The notes under the pieces were generated by a model that was not told the DNA's origin, did no database searches, and worked only from the letters and a program-made list of their open reading frames with translations. A stretch of DNA of 64,000 nucleotides from Alligator mississippiensis (lineage: Eukaryota > Chordata > Crocodylia > Alligatoridae): contig NC_081827.1 of the NCBI RefSeq assembly GCF_030867095.1, positions 48,772,501 to 48,836,500 on the forward strand, written 5' to 3'. Positions 1 to 12,149 of the stretch are shown here, piece by piece. A program made the translations under genes and the position numbers. Positions within the stretch are counted from its first letter, which is position 1, and each line of letters starts with the position of its first letter.

Positions 1-265
1 AATGGGGAAATCCATGAATACGTTCCAATCCATGAACGTCTGCATTCTGCGTCTGCGTTCATGAACGGCGCGTATTGGTGGTGGCAGGAGTACAGCAGCA
101 AGTGCGGAGCTCCTGCAGATGCCGCTGCCACTGTAACACTATACACTATGAAGAGAGTGTGCAGGAAGACAGCATGCGTGGGGAGAGAGCGTGGGTTCGA
201 ATATTTGCGCCATGAATATTCGAAACCACGAATCGCTAATCTGCGAATACCAAGGGTTTCCTGTA
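1..265. mobile_element. Probable end of a Tigger/pogo-like DNA transposon (partial)
   Basis: The window opens inside a repeat containing several ATTCG/CGAAT and CATGAA motifs. It stops at about 265 with CAAGGGTTTCCTGTA. Read on the other strand this end is TACAGGAAACCCTTGG, which resembles the TACAGGTTTCCCTCGATT end at 44663. Short TIRs of the type CAGG-TT-CCCTCGATT next to a TA are known from Tigger/pogo elements. The other end is outside the window. No transposase coding is visible, so the family call is tentative. Confidence 0.3.
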
Positions 266-1135
266 TATGGTAAAAATGGCAAGTAAACAAAAGACCTTGG
301 AGTTCATAGACAGTTATTTTGCCAAATTCATTTTTCAAGTAATATCCATATTGTCCATATCTTCTGCTGTTTTGTAAATAAAAAAAAAATTTTTCAGTAG
401 GTAGATTTCTCTCTCAAAAACAAGTGTGTGTCTTAAAAGTGCTGATGACAAGAGAAACTTTTATATTATATAACTACCACATCTTTTTAGTGTGGAGCAA
501 TTGTGTAATTTTAGTTGCATCCAGACACATTATTGATGATTTTGTTTCACTACAGGCCTGATTCAGAGCTCACTGAAGTCAATGGAAAGGCTCCTATGGG
601 TTTTAAAGAGCTCTAGAATAGACCCAAGGGCCCATAAGCACGTGCATAAAAATTTTGCCTAAAACAAGAAACAGACATACAGTTTCTTGGGGTTTTATTT
701 TTAATTATGCATTAAAGCACAAGTATCAGAGATTCCAGGAAACAAGGATGAAATAAGTAGGATGAAACAAAAGAGAGCCTGGACCTGTTTCTCAGAAAGT
801 ACTTTGCAAGGGACATCATCACTCAGAAATCCAGTCAAGTTTTAAACAAGAGAGCTAATCAACTGGCAGGTACCCCTCCTGCTAGAAACCTCTTGCCATT
901 TTTTTTTTTTGTGTGGTTCTAAATCACACTCTTCTCACACCTTATTTCCCCTGTTGCTGTGTGAGAGACCCATGCAACCAACAAGGGAAGCTCTAGCTAG
1001 CTCTACAGAGAAATAGTGGAACTGGCTAGACACAGTGTGACATCAAATGCACAAAGTGTGATAGAGAGAAATGCAAAGCTCTAAAACTCTTGGTTCAGAG
1101 GTTGTACCTTTTACTAAAAATTAGCAAAAAATCGT

Positions 1136-1370
1136 CTGTCTGTGCAAGCTTTTGAATGCACACACCCTTCTTCAGGCTGATGAGAAATCAAAGATTGTAA
1201 AAGTGGGATAGATTTCTTAAGGGGATGGATCTCTTTTTATCGGACCAACTCTGTAGCTGATATAAAGCAAGACAAACATTCAAAAGCTTCTCATACTTTA
1301 TCCCAACTACACAGCTGGTCCAATGAAAGAGACCGCCCTAAGAAATCTTTGCCTCTCACAGAATTTCTGG
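1136..1370. repeat. Interspersed repeat with a GGACCAACT/AGCTGGTCC inverted pair
   Basis: It contains the phrases CACACCCTTCTTCAGG, ATCGGACCAACTCTGTAG and CACAGCTGGTCCAATGA. The last two are an imperfect inverted pair about 75 bp apart. Similar wording (TTATTAGACCAACTC, TACTGGACCAACTG, TAGTTGGTCCAGTAA) occurs at 61930, 55130 and 55490. At 61863-62035 it lies directly against a Penelope-like GIY-YIG fragment. This copy may therefore be a non-coding Penelope-derived tail, which is an inference from shared motifs only. Confidence 0.4.
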
Positions 1371-1724
1371 ACCACTGCAGCTGCAACCTCACTGTTCCAC
1401 CTCTACCAAGTGGGATAAGAAGAGAAGAGATTTTCCTCCCCCTGTTGCCAATCTCGTGATACTGCTGGGTGTTATTTGTAACACTCCCAGGGACACAGGT
1501 GCTCAGAAGCGTGTGCAGTTTCTCAGTGTGAACCTTGTGCTTTCAATGGGCTCAAATGTTATCCTGTACAAAAAGGTCGGGAAGCCCGCTCCCCTGCACC
1601 CCTCCCCCACCACAGGTGGAAAAGGAAATATTTCTATGGGGATCACAGAGCTGCCTTGCTTACACCCCTCTCCCCCACACACACCTTTAACAAACTGTTC
1701 ACCAGGGCACCCGAGGGGAAAAGC

Positions 1725-1970
1725 AGGAGTAATGGCCACAAAGCGTTTCAGGCTTAACACTAGGAAAAACTTCTTCACAGTCAGGGTGTCCAAACTGTGG
1801 AATAAGCTCCCTCCAGTTGTGGGGCAATCACCTACCCTGGAAATCTTCAAGAGGAGACTGGATGGTCACCTCGCTGGGGCCACCTGACCCCAGTTGTCTT
1901 TCCTGCTTGGTGCAGGGGGCTGGACCCGATGATCTTGCGAGATCCCTTCCAGCCCCTTACAATCTATGAA
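1725..1970 (+). mobile_element. CR1 LINE, 5'-truncated 3' end
   Basis: The plus strand encodes the conserved C-terminus of CR1 ORF2: RKNFFTVRVSKLWNKLPP, then LEIFKRRLDGHLAG. The usual CR1 3' tail follows (GGGGCTGGACCCGATGATCT, then CCCTTCCAGCCC) and ends at AATCTATGAA next to a microsatellite. Severe 5' truncation is normal for CR1. The insertion is antisense to CFTR and lies in its first intron, about 360 bp from the exon. Confidence 0.85.
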
Positions 1971-2145
1971 CCCCCCCCCCACACACACACACCCGACACC
2001 CCCACAGGCACCCCCCCACACACACACACTCCCCCGATACACACACACCCGACACCCCCACAGGCACCCCCCCGACACACACACACTCCCCCGATACACA
2101 CACACTCCCCCGATACACACATACACCCCCCCCCCCGGATTTATA
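1971..2145. repeat. CA/C-rich microsatellite (ACACAC, CCCCGACAC and poly-C)
   Basis: It consists of runs of C interspersed with CACACACA and repeats of CCCCCGATACACACACA. It starts exactly where the CR1 tail ends, a common place for microsatellites to arise. The long open frames across it are composition artefacts (Pro/His/Thr only). Confidence 0.9.
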
Positions 2146-2328
2146 AACACCCCCACACAGGCGCCCGGACCTCGCCAACCCCTGCTCACAAAGCCCCGGC
2201 GGGCCCGAGCCCGGGCCGGGTCTCCCCCGCTGCCCCGCCCGGGCGGGCGCTCCTGCCCCGGGACGTGCCGCTGCCCCAGCCCCGAGGGGTCCCCGCGCCG
2301 GCCCGGCCAGCACGTGGCCGGCTCCTAC

Positions 2329-2381
2329 CTCAAGAAAAGTTTGGAGAAGAGGTTCGCCTTCTCCAGGGGCGAGCGCTGCAT
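2329..2381 (-). CDS. CFTR: CFTR coding exon 1 (start codon to first donor site)
   Basis: Read on the minus strand from ATG at 2381-2379, this encodes MQRSPLEKANLFSKLFL plus two bases (AG) before the donor GTAGG at 2328. Human CFTR coding exon 1 also has 53 nt, also breaks after the second base of a codon, and begins MQRSPLEKA with SKLF at the same place. The product is the ABC-transporter-type chloride channel of epithelial apical membranes. This piece is only the extreme N-terminus (lasso region). The -3 base is A and the +4 base is C, an acceptable Kozak context. It sits in a CpG island and faces away from ASZ1, as in other vertebrates. No damage is seen. The remaining exons lie left of the window. 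Confidence 0.93.
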
Positions 2382-2790
2382 GGTGCCGCCGGCCGGGGCG
2401 CGGGGCGCTGCGGCTGCTGTTCGCGCGGGTCTCGGGCGCCGCTGGCTCCCCGCCTTATCCGCGCGGGCTCAGCGCCGCCTCCTCCCCCGGCCCCGCTCCC
2501 CGCCTCTGCTTGCCCCGCTACAAGGGCGGCGCGGCCGGCGCCGGCCCTCACACGCCCCCGAGGGCGGGCTCCGCCGACCGCCCCGTCGCGGCGAGGGGCG
2601 CGGGGCCCCGGCACGGCCGCCCCCAGAGCGGCGCGGGGCGAGGGGGAGGCCGGGCCGGGCGGGCACCTGCGAGGGCTGCGCGGCTGGGGTGGGACGGGGC
2701 TCGGGGCGCCGGGGCACCACGCGGGGTCCCGCGAAGCAGCGGAGCTGGCGCGGCCCCGCTTGCTTCCAAACGCACTGCATCGGGCGCCAG
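2382..2790 (-). promoter_or_regulatory. CFTR: CFTR 5'UTR and CpG-island promoter
   Basis: The sequence upstream of the CFTR ATG (rightwards on this strand) is extremely GC-rich and CpG-dense to about 2770, where composition drops sharply. It contains GC boxes such as GAGGGCGGGCTCC near 2560. No TATA box is evident at a suitable distance, in keeping with the TATA-less CFTR promoters of mammals. The transcription start cannot be placed from sequence alone. Long open frames here on both strands are Gly/Arg/Pro/Ala-rich composition artefacts. Confidence 0.75.
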
Positions 2791-3174
2791 CCCTCAGCCC
2801 CTGTCCCGACTGACTTCTGTCACGTTTTTAGTGCTGGACACGTCCATGATCCCGGGAGGGCTCGGCCTCCCCCCCAGGACACCGCCGACACCTTGTGCGG
2901 GTCACTTCACAGCAGCCCAGGGAGCAAGAGACCGCGGAGCTCGTCCCGGACAAACCCCTGCCCGAGTGGGGAGCATCTCTACCCACACACTCGACCTAAA
3001 ACTGTCAACCCTGATACCAGCAGACCCAATCCCCCAACCGCCGTCCCCAGCATCCTGCTTCGATGAAACTTGGTCAATATGCACTCAAGGCATCCTGGGG
3101 AGAGGGCTATGCCCCCTGCTTCAGAGGAGGCACCCCCCCCCCCCCACACACACACCAACGCAGTCCATATCAGT

Positions 3175-3770
3175 CTGACCATGGGGTAAAATTCCTTCTT
3201 GACCCCAAATTTGAGGATCAGTCTGGCCCGGAGTGGAGAGACAAGAGTCTCTAGCCAAAATCCTCTGGCTTTGGTCCCAGCACCAGCACTGGCATACGCT
3301 GGTCAAAGTCCCCAGCCTTGGCTGCAGCCAACATTCAGTACCTCTGAGGAAGGCTCATAAACACCATGACATGTAACAGAAAGGGATCAGGGGAAACCAG
3401 CAAAGCCCAGAAGCATGGGAGACACCCATAGTAGACCATAGGCATAGCTACGCCTAGATGATCCCCAACCAGTGGCTGTCCAACCTCTTCTTGAACACCT
3501 CCACTGATGGAGAGCCCCTAGGCTCACTGCCTCACTACTAACAGTGAAGACATTTCTTCCAGATATCCCGTCTAAACTTACTTTGCTGCAACGTCAAGCC
3601 ATTGGTCCTCATCCTCCTCTCTGCAGCAAGAGAAAAGGTGCTTTCCCTCTCCTTTATGACAGCTTTTCAAGTATCTGAAGACTGCCATCAATATCGTGTC
3701 CCCTCTGAAGCACCTTTTCTGCTTACTGAACCTGCCTGGCTCCTTCAGAGTTGTGAGCATCCCCACCTGT
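3175..3770 (-). mobile_element. CR1 LINE fragment, older subfamily
   Basis: On the plus strand the text reads as the reverse complement of a CR1 3' half: TTCTTGACCCCAAATTTGAG, TGGTCAAAGTCCCCAGCC, TTCTTGAACACCTCCACTGA, ACAGTGAAGACATTTCTTCC and AAACTTACTTTGCTGCAA. The copy at 61335-61860 shares this order of phrases across nearly the whole length, so the two belong to one subfamily with a distinctive 3' region. Both are diverged and have no open frame. Confidence 0.8.
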
Positions 3771-4423
3771 CCTTTACAGATCAGATTCAAAACTTTATTA
3801 GAAAATGTTTTAAATCATGGTTATTCATATCTCCTAGTTGAAATGGTCACTTCAGGAATTTGTGACATTTCTCCTTTATTTCTGCCACATAGTCAATCCT
3901 AACTATATCGAGGTGTATTTTTATAAATAATTCCTTGCTCTTTTGGAGCTATTTCTTCACAGTACTTGTAAACATAAATAGCCAATATCTCTCCTATGAA
4001 ATGTGCACTTTTCTATACTGTTCCTCTCAGCATTTCAGCTCTACCAGTGACAGTAGTGTTATGACAATTAGAGTAGACAAGGACTCCAGCTAAGCACTGT
4101 ATCATCCCATCCAACTCAGAAAAGGTGGGGTGACACAGGGCAAAATTCACAAGTGAATTCACACCACCAAACTCTGAGGAATCCACTGCCTGGAGTCAGG
4201 TGTCTAAGCACTGCACACAATGCTGGAGAGGGGTCAAGCTCCTCAAAACAGGATTCACAGAAATCACCCACTGACTGAAGGACGTCTCCTGAGAGGGAAA
4301 TGGCGAGGAGAGGAGAAGCAAGGTGTTTCAGAGACTCAGGTGCCCAACTGAGCTGGAGGAAGCCCTTTTACTCAGAATTAATTCACAGCCATGAGAATCC
4401 TTTCCTTGGTTAGCAGCCTAAGC

Positions 4424-4889
4424 CAGAGGTGCTGAACCTCCAGCCTGTAGAGCCATGGCATCTGGCCCCCAGGGCTTCCTACAGGTCAGGAAATTTGGTG
4501 GAGGGAGCAATGGTAATTACTACTGCCACCCCTTCCTGCTGCCAAATTTCCAAGCCCCCATGAGGTGGATCAGAGCCAGGCCATGCCCCCGCAGCCAAAT
4601 GGGGCCAAGGCATGCTTCCTTCTCCCTGCAGGCTGGACCATGCCCCCTTCCACCACACTGCTGGATTGGGTCCTGGCCACACCCCTTCCACCCATGGAGT
4701 CGAGCCAAGCCCCTTTCCCCTGTATGGCTGGGTCTGGGCTGAACTACCTCCCACCTTCCTCCACGCACTGGATGGGGCTCCACTGCACCCACCTCAGAGG
4801 CCAGATTGGGACCACCAGCCAGATACAACCCTCAGACGGACCAGTCACTGCCCATATGGCCTGTTGGGCAAAAAGGTTGAACACCACTG
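4424..4889. mobile_element. Non-autonomous hAT element with exact 8-bp target duplication
   Basis: The element begins CAGAGGTGCTGAACCTCC and ends AAGGTTGAACACCACTG. These are imperfect terminal inverted repeats of the hAT type (CAGNGGTG...CACNNCTG). It is flanked by GCCTAAGC at 4416-4423 and again at 4890-4897, an exact 8-bp duplication as hAT transposases make. At 466 bp it has no transposase coding. The central part is rich in short CC and CATG words. Overlapping open frames on both strands are artefacts. Confidence 0.9.
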
Positions 4890-7567
4890 GCCTAAGCCTT
4901 CTCAGCCCTATCTTACAAAAGAAAAAATCAGTGTCCAGAGGTTGGAGTGCCTCCCCGCCCCCCTCCCCAACTACCTTAACAACTCAGTAGGGTTAGAGCT
5001 TTCCCCTGGGATATGAATGAATAGGATCCATAGAATCCAAATCTCTCTTCTACATGATTTATAACAGAGATTTGAACCTCTGAACCCAACCTGTCTGGAG
5101 AATGCCCTACTTCTTATTTTGAAAGACAGCATATGTTCTGAGGTGGCTCTTTCTTAGCCTCTTCTGGTGAAGCTGTTCTACTTCATATGAAATGCTTCAG
5201 TACTCAGGTCTGTTAGGGAAGTGCACTAGCCATCAGACTAAAAGTAATATGCATTCTGTCTCTGGCATAAGGACTTAAGACCCCTCTAGAATCAGGCAGC
5301 ATATAAGCAAAAGTAATCTGGATCAAAATTTTGAATTCTGGAGCATAAAAGTGGTAGTTAATCACCGAGGTCCCCTTGTGGATCTAAGTCCCCCAGTGTT
5401 TAAAACATCTGTGGTTGTTGGAGAGTTCTCCACTCTACTAATTCTGCTGTTGCTATGATCACCAGAGCCGAGCTGGTAGCAGGAATGGTGGTAAAATTGG
5501 AACTAAAAAAGCCTGGTAAAAATATTTAGACCATATGGCCATTTGTTCATATTTAGACTATTTTTCTATTACATATACAGCTTTATAAATCCTTCCTTAT
5601 AACATCAAGCTCTCTAGTTCCCTATTCTTGTCTAATCTTGGCAGTTAACTTTTTGGTCCTGAGGTATCCAGAAATCAAAGCAATATTTCATGTGTAGGGC
5701 AGAACCACAGGGACTATCATCGCCTGGCTTCATGATTTGATACCTCTGCAGATGCAATTCAAAATTACATTAACCTTCTTTCCCTTATCAGATTGAAAAT
5801 TCAGATCAAATTTGCTGTGCAATATCATCCCATGGTCATTTTCAAACCTCTGCTTTTCAGATTTCTCCCTTCCATGGGATATCTGTATTTCTGATAAACT
5901 TCCTTAGATATATTACCCTGCATATTAGATATTATCCTGCATATTAGGCGCTTATATCTTCCTTAGATATATTATCCTATATATTATTGTTTTCAAACTG
6001 TGTATGTTGTTATTTTAAAGCTACTCATAGTCGTAACCTTCTCCAAGGGGTTTAATGATGCTCCACTTGAAATATATTAGAAACATGCCTGTAATCCTTA
6101 GATCCTAATCTTTCAGGTAACTGGAACACCTCCAAAATTTAGTATCAATTGTGACATTCATTAATGTGCTCTTTAATTACTTCTATTTCATAGTTCTACT
6201 TCTCAATATGATCAACACCACCAATTACACGATCCACTAATTTTATCAACTTCAAGCTCCAAACTGATTTTACCACATTTTGCTAAAAAAATATAAAATA
6301 TAGTAAAAGACTGACTATATATTTATAATTATATAAAAATACATAAAAACCCAAACTGTCCCAAAGATCATATAAAATCTTGTGTCACATTCATTCTAAG
6401 ACTTATCATTTTATGCACAGCATATCTCACTGACTTCAAGTGACTACTTAAATGCTTAAAACTAAACAAGCAAGGTTCTTTGGGTAAATGTGGAGAAGAA
6501 GGGCCTAGAGCTCATAATTCTTCAAAATTTACTTCCTTAAATTCTAAGACCTTTGTACCAGCACATTCTGTGAGCCCATTCTTCATGATGTTGTTATTCA
6601 AATAGTGCATTATTAAAAAGTACCAACATACCTACAAAAATCTTTACATTGTCTAAGCTGCAGGTATGCTGATATCAAGCCCTCTCATGATGCAGGTAAT
6701 AATGTTCCTTTGTGCTTCCTTATCTGTCCCTTCTTGATATCTCTTGTCTTCTTGTATGATCTTTCAGGCAGAGACTTTTTTTCCTATCCTCCTTTAGCAC
6801 TAGCATGAAAGTCCTCCAGGTCTTGTGACTAGCCTTCTAGGTGCAATGGTGACAACGCTAATTACAAGCAACAGCTGCACAGCTGGGCCATATGGCATAA
6901 CAGCTTTGTGCTGCTCCTAGCTAATGTGGTTAGTCTTGTAACTTAAATAGTTGAAGTCTGCATTGCAGTTCTTAAAGCCAGGGTTCAAAAATATGTTTAT
7001 ATGAAAATAGGATCATTATTGCTTTTGAGTTTGCTTAAGCTTGCAATTTACAAGCATTCTGGAGTCATGTATACAAAGTGTCCTGCAGACATCTGACAAT
7101 TAACAGTAGTAATAAGTCTCTATTTCTGCTGACATTTGTACACCACCAAAATTTATAAAACAAGTGCAACTTGGAGGCATATGGCACACCTGTCCCATAG
7201 TGATCATCAGGTAAATAATGTTATTGTTAAAATTTGCTAAGTACACTTCAGCAGGACAAAAGTGTCTTAGAGCTGCCCTAAGAGAGTTGACACTCCCCAT
7301 GAATGAGGAAATCTTTTACTGCAGTAGGGTTGGCATTTCCAGCTCTATATCTCTGTGTCTCAGATTGTGTGACATGAAGGGGCATTTCACATTAGCAATT
7401 TCTAGCCTGTGCAGCCATTATCACCTAGTAAAATTTAGTAAAACCCTAAAGCTTCTCTTAATTAAGCCATAACCTTAAGCTGCTTCCAGGATAAGGTGAT
7501 GGAGAGCCACTGTCGCCCACCTCTATTCCACTGGTAGGTACAGGCCATACTGCTTAGTCTATAAGGG

Positions 7568-7877
7568 TGCCTATATATGTGCTCAGGGGTGGGGAGGGGC
7601 TGTTTTAATTAGAGTGGTTCCCCAACAGCCACTCTAATTAAAACGGCTCACTGTCATGTGTATTAAGTCCCCCACATTTTTAAATGGCCACGGGGGTGCT
7701 TTACCAAAGCTCATTCAAGGGACTTTAGTTAAAGTGCCCCTGTGGCCATTTTTAAATGCAGGAGGGCTTAGTACACACAATTCATTCATGTTCTAATTAG
7801 AATGTGGAGCAGACTCAATTAATCAAGCCTGCTCATTCATATTCTAATTAGAACATGAACAAGCACACCTATAGGCA
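7568..7877. mobile_element. Foldback MITE-like element
   Basis: The ends TGCCTATATATGTGCTC and GCACACCTATAGGCA are inverted. Inside are further inverted pairs, such as TTTTAATTAGAGTGG with CCACTCTAATTAAAA, and GGCCACGGGGGTGC with its diverged partner in GCCCCTGTGGCC. Nearly the whole element could fold into a hairpin. A second copy with the same internal phrases lies at 51976-52251. There is no coding. Confidence 0.75.
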
Positions 7878-8119
7878 GTCAAAAATTTTAGATGCAATGG
7901 TTTATTTTGAGCCTACTGTAAGTCTATAGAAGTCAATAAGACTGTACTGTTTAGACCAGGCTGAACATGGTTTGCATAATTATATGCTATTTAATGATGC
8001 TCTTTAACCTTAAATGTAAACTCTAACAGCCATATTTTTACTTCTTAAGGACTAGATTCAATTAAAAAAAACCATCCATATATGGTACATGTGACTTGCA
8101 CACATACACCCATATGCAC

Positions 8120-8495
8120 ATGCATATATAGAAGGCTAAGAGGGGATTTAATAACAGCCTTCAACTACCTGAAAGGTAGTTACAAAGGGGATGGAGCAAA
8201 ACGGTTCTCAGTGGTGGCAGATTACAGAACAAGAAGCAATGGCCTCAACTTGCAGCAAAAAAGTTTAGGTTAGATATTAGGAAAAACTCTCACTGGTTGG
8301 GTAGTGAAGCACTGGAAGAGGCTACCCAGAGAGATTGTGGAATCTCCATTCTTAGACGTTTGTATGATCTAGGTAGACAAAGCCTTGGCTGGGATGATAT
8401 AGTTGGGGATGGTCCAGCTTCGAGCAGAGGGTTGACCTGCTAGATGACCTCCTGAGGTCCATTCTAACCCTAATTTTCAATGATTCTGCGATTCT
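8120..8495 (+). mobile_element. CR1 LINE, 5'-truncated 3' end
   Basis: The plus strand carries diverged CR1 ORF2 C-terminal sequence (RRLRGDLITAFNYLKGSYKG, then a broken region with AGGAAAAACTCTC and GAAGAGGCTACCCAGAGAG). The 3' tail includes TAGATGACCTCCTGAGGTCC and ends GATTCTGCGATTCTATA. It is older than the copy at 16765 and has several frame breaks. It runs into an AT microsatellite. Confidence 0.85.
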
Positions 8496-8499
8496 ATAC

Positions 8500-8639
8500 A
8501 TACAAACATACATATATATATTATATATATGGTGCATACATACACCATATGTATGTATGCATATTATATATATATATATATATATATGCATACATATGAA
8601 TTATATATATATAAAATATGCATATGTACAAATGGTGTG

Positions 8640-8681
<42 letters not shown>

Positions 8682-8685
8682 CCTA
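8500..8685. repeat. AT-rich microsatellite (ATAC/ATGC/TA repeats)
   Basis: Repeats of CATACA and ATGCATAC merge into long TA runs at 8565-8587 and 8646-8679. The array is largely self-complementary. It starts at the CR1 tail end, like the CA array at 1971. It has no coding meaning. Confidence 0.95.
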
Positions 8686-10189
8686 GTAAAAAAGATCTAT
8701 ATTTAAGCACTTAATATTCACACCTTAAATCACCACTGAAAAAGGGTAGACAGGTTTATTGTGTGGAGTTGTTAAACATCACCTTCTGCAATGCTGCTGA
8801 GGAAACTATTAAAGAAAAAAGCAAAGTATGTTCACTTTCTGAGTACATGAAAGGTGATGGACTTCACAGCCCTTAGGAAACAAATTCCAGGCACTGTCCA
8901 AAGACCAGATACAACATAAGGAACAAGTTTTCCTCTGGTCTATCACCTCTGACATAGAGGGGGCTATCTTAACATGGGAATGTATTTCAGTTTGTACACC
9001 TCCTACGGATGCCAGAAAAGATACTGATTAAGGCCAGTTAAGGATGTTTTTTATGTTGTAGATGTGTTGTTAGGAGTTCGCTAAAATTAGATAAGGCTAT
9101 CAGCTTGGTGCACATTAGTCATTTCATAGAGATCACATAGTAAGAACTTCTGTTCACAACTAAACTGAACTAGAAGTAGAGAACGAGAAATTCTGATCAG
9201 TCCTTGGAACAAAGTCATCCTGATGTAACTCAGAGGAAATCCTAGCCCTTCTAAACCTATAACAATCCCACTGCTTTAAATAGGCCAATCATTTGGGGTC
9301 ACTTCCACTAGATGGGTATTAAGAAGGTGGTTTAATAGCTACATCAGGGGATAAGGTAATGATATTCTCCAGCCAAGATCAGCGGGGGAGAGGGGGAGGA
9401 AAGGTAGAGGGATTTTAATAGGAAGGAAGTCCTTCAAGTTTTAAAGACAGGAACCATATCTTAGTGCTGCCTTTTATAGTCAGTAGTTTAAATGCTAACA
9501 GTATGTTTATAAATTCAGAGATTAATGTGATGGACTCATATTTTACCTATGATTTCTAAACAAATGTTTATACCCAGATTCATACTGTAAGGGTCTCACT
9601 AAGTTTGGAAACATTAAGCAAATGTGGGTATGCTATGCAGTATTTCAGTTACATTTATATCTGCTTCTATGAATACAATAAAAAGGTATAATCTGTATCT
9701 TATTTTTTCTCCCAAATCTTTCACCTTTTTCCTATTCTGCTCCTCTTTAGATCTCTCATGAAAGTTCTCATGAACTAACAATGCTGTGTGGCTGCCAAAA
9801 ATAACACCTGTAGTCATTGATTTTCCATTGTTTAAAATGCAGACAAGCCTTCTGTTTATATTGTTTTATGAGTCTGACACAAGTGTTTCTTAAAAACTGT
9901 AATTTAGACACTGTACCTAGTTGACAGTATTCCTTTTTTTAAAAGAGGCTAAAGATGGCCTGTCACACTGATTAAGTCTGTGCGAACAATTGCTTTTTGT
10001 TTGTTTGTTTTGGTGGCTGAATCAAAAAAAAATCAATGCAAAATTCTTTTGGGTACTCCTTTTTTAACAGAATTTTCAGTGAATTAAACAAAACTACTTT
10101 CAGTTTGAAATGCTGCATTTAACCTGAAAAAATTGTTTTTGTGAGGCCATTTAGTAAAAGCAAATGGCTTGTTTTACAAGACCTAAGGA

Positions 10190-10490
10190 TGTGGGGGGTG
10201 TTTTTACCACCCTCCAGGCGTAAAAGTGGTCACCCAAAATAAGATCTCTATTATCTTATTCAGAGGAATTTTATCTAAGGTCTCCAAAGTCTGAGAAGAG
10301 TGTTCTAACCACAAGACTAGAGAAAAATATGGGGTACATCCTTAACAGCCTCTCATCTTCCAGCAATTCCATTTTGTTTGAAATATTTAAATATTCACTG
10401 AAGGAGAAAAAGGAAACTAAGTATTTCATCCTCCCAGGTGAATGCTGAAACCACTAGACCACACAGGCAGACCACCACCTACTCCTCCTT
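10190..10490. repeat. Old SINE-like remnants, family not recognised
   Basis: Two short phrases, GTTCTAACCACAAGACTAGA near 10300 and GAAACCACTAGACCACAC near 10448, resemble each other and the tRNA-like boxes of old amniote SINEs. A comparable phrase group (ACTGGATTCAAGTTCTTG, CATCCCAGATGAGTACCCTA) occurs at 19505-19590. No head, body or tail can be delimited, so this is a weak call. Confidence 0.25.
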
Positions 10491-11654
10491 TTCTTCCCTA
10501 GTTTTTTAAATGGCACCTATGTTCCAATATCTTCTAATGACCAAATTTGACTCATGTTCACAAACTGTTTCAGACTGACCCCTCTGCACATGAGTAGCAA
10601 GACTGAACCTCTCTACAGTAATCCAAAGAGAGGACAAGGGGGAAAAGTCTGGCCAAGAAGGTTGTCACACAGTGTAAGTCTGATCCAAAGCTCACTGAAG
10701 TCCACAGAAGTCTTTCCATTGATTTTAAGACTTTGGGGTAGACCCCAGGCTTGCAAGGAAGTGGAGATGCAATCTCTTTTAGGGAACATGTCCACCTGTC
10801 TAGAATACATGCTGCTATCATCAGACAATACAAGACAAAGGCCTAAATTACCCCTGCTTCTTAAAGCGCACTCTTGTTTTTTCAGAGGATGGACTAAACA
10901 ACATCTTCCTGTTCCTTGCTTTGCCCAGGGCAAAATATGTATCTTTATTTACAAAATATGTATCTTTATTTACATATAAGTAATAGTATACTTGTTTTTT
11001 CTGTGGTTGACATATAGAGGTCTGTTGATGTCAGACTGTAGAGGCAAACTGTAATCGAATTGTTTCTTTGGAAAAAGTATTTTAATTATTGATATTGTGC
11101 TTGAAAATACTCTAAAAATATTCAAGAAATTACAATAAATCATTGTTATAATTCTATAAATTATATTTTATTTTTATTATTCATAAGAGAGACACTATCC
11201 ACTGATTTAGAAACATTCATTTTCTTTTATCATTTTGGATTCCCTAAACTTCTTTATTTCTAGATAAATTATTTCTTAATAATATGCAATCCACTTTTGT
11301 TCATTTAATCATGGCTGATTAACATCCTCTTTGATGCAGTAATTTCTAAACACTTATTTCTTTCCCTGACAGTTTAAGTAGAAATGAATTGCAACTAAAA
11401 AGAAAAGCTATGGCAAAATTCGTTTAGCAAGGTAAGGATTCCCAAACATTCAAATATATTTGTATAAGTCATTATTAGAGAGATTTTAAAATCTCAGAGT
11501 AATTAAATATTTCATTTGTATTTATTAACTGGTTATAGTTCTTGCAGAGGATGCCATATTGATAATAGTAGGGATGAATTCTGTTGGCATAAGTAGGTCC
11601 AGATAATTGTCTATGACTACCTTAATTTGGAGGTTGGAGAGTATGTACACTGAG

Positions 11655-11911
11655 TGGGTAAGTGTACATGTGCATTAATGTACTTTTACTAATGCACATT
11701 CAATATAGTACCTCCAATGTGAGACACTAAATTAATGAGTATTAGGACGCCCTAATGCGCAGTACCACAAGCACGTGCTTTTTAGGTGATGCTTAATGCA
11801 CAGTAGCCTATTTTACTATGCATTAGCATAATAGCAGAGTTTTTTACGCACTGCTTTAATGTGCAGTAAAATAGGCTACTGTGCATTAAAGTGCATGTAT
11901 AGACATGCCCA
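11655..11911. mobile_element. Foldback MITE-like element with GTCTACA-type ends
   Basis: The left end TGGGTAAGTGTACATG and the right end CATGTATAGACATGCCCA are imperfect inverted repeats. Inside, the 24-bp arm at 11794-11817 is perfectly inverted at 11865-11888. Many TTAATGCAC/GTGCATTAA words occur. It shares its end type with the elements at 38755, 42034 and 46253. MITEs are abundant in crocodilian genomes (the 'Chompy' group has been described), but membership cannot be confirmed here. Confidence 0.75.
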
Positions 11912-12149
11912 CTATGTTTGGCAAGGGAGCAGTGACGCTTTCCCATAATTTTCCTCCTGGGGCTGCTGAAGCCTGAAAGCTAAATCGGGAGCCAGGCAAG
12001 CCAGCTTCACATGGGGGGAAAGGTCTTCCCACCCCTCTTCACTGGAGAAGCAAACCGAAGCTATGTGAAAGGAAAGCCTCAGGTACAGGGAGAGAAAATC
12101 TGTCTCAGGGCTTGAGATCTCTCTTATCTCCCTCTTCTTTCCCCTTTTG

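Larger units (their letters stand above)
1..2328 (-). other. CFTR: CFTR intron 1, first 2.3 kb (partial)
   Basis: This stretch follows the donor GTAGG of CFTR exon 1 on the minus strand (GT at 2328-2327), so it is the 5' part of CFTR intron 1. That intron is tens of kilobases long in mammals, and no second CFTR exon is seen here. It contains a DNA-transposon end (1-265), about 870 bp with nothing recognisable (266-1135), a PLE-tail-like repeat (1136-1370), a CR1 tail (1725-1970) and a CA/C microsatellite (1971-2145). A CpG-rich part next to the exon completes it. Confidence 0.7.

Noticed and set aside
1929..3178. Long open frames (up to 366 codons) on both strands around 2-3 kb
   Set aside because: They span a CA/C microsatellite and a CpG island, consist of Pro/His/Thr or Gly/Arg/Ala runs, and overlap the CFTR start on the opposite strand. 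No domain is visible.
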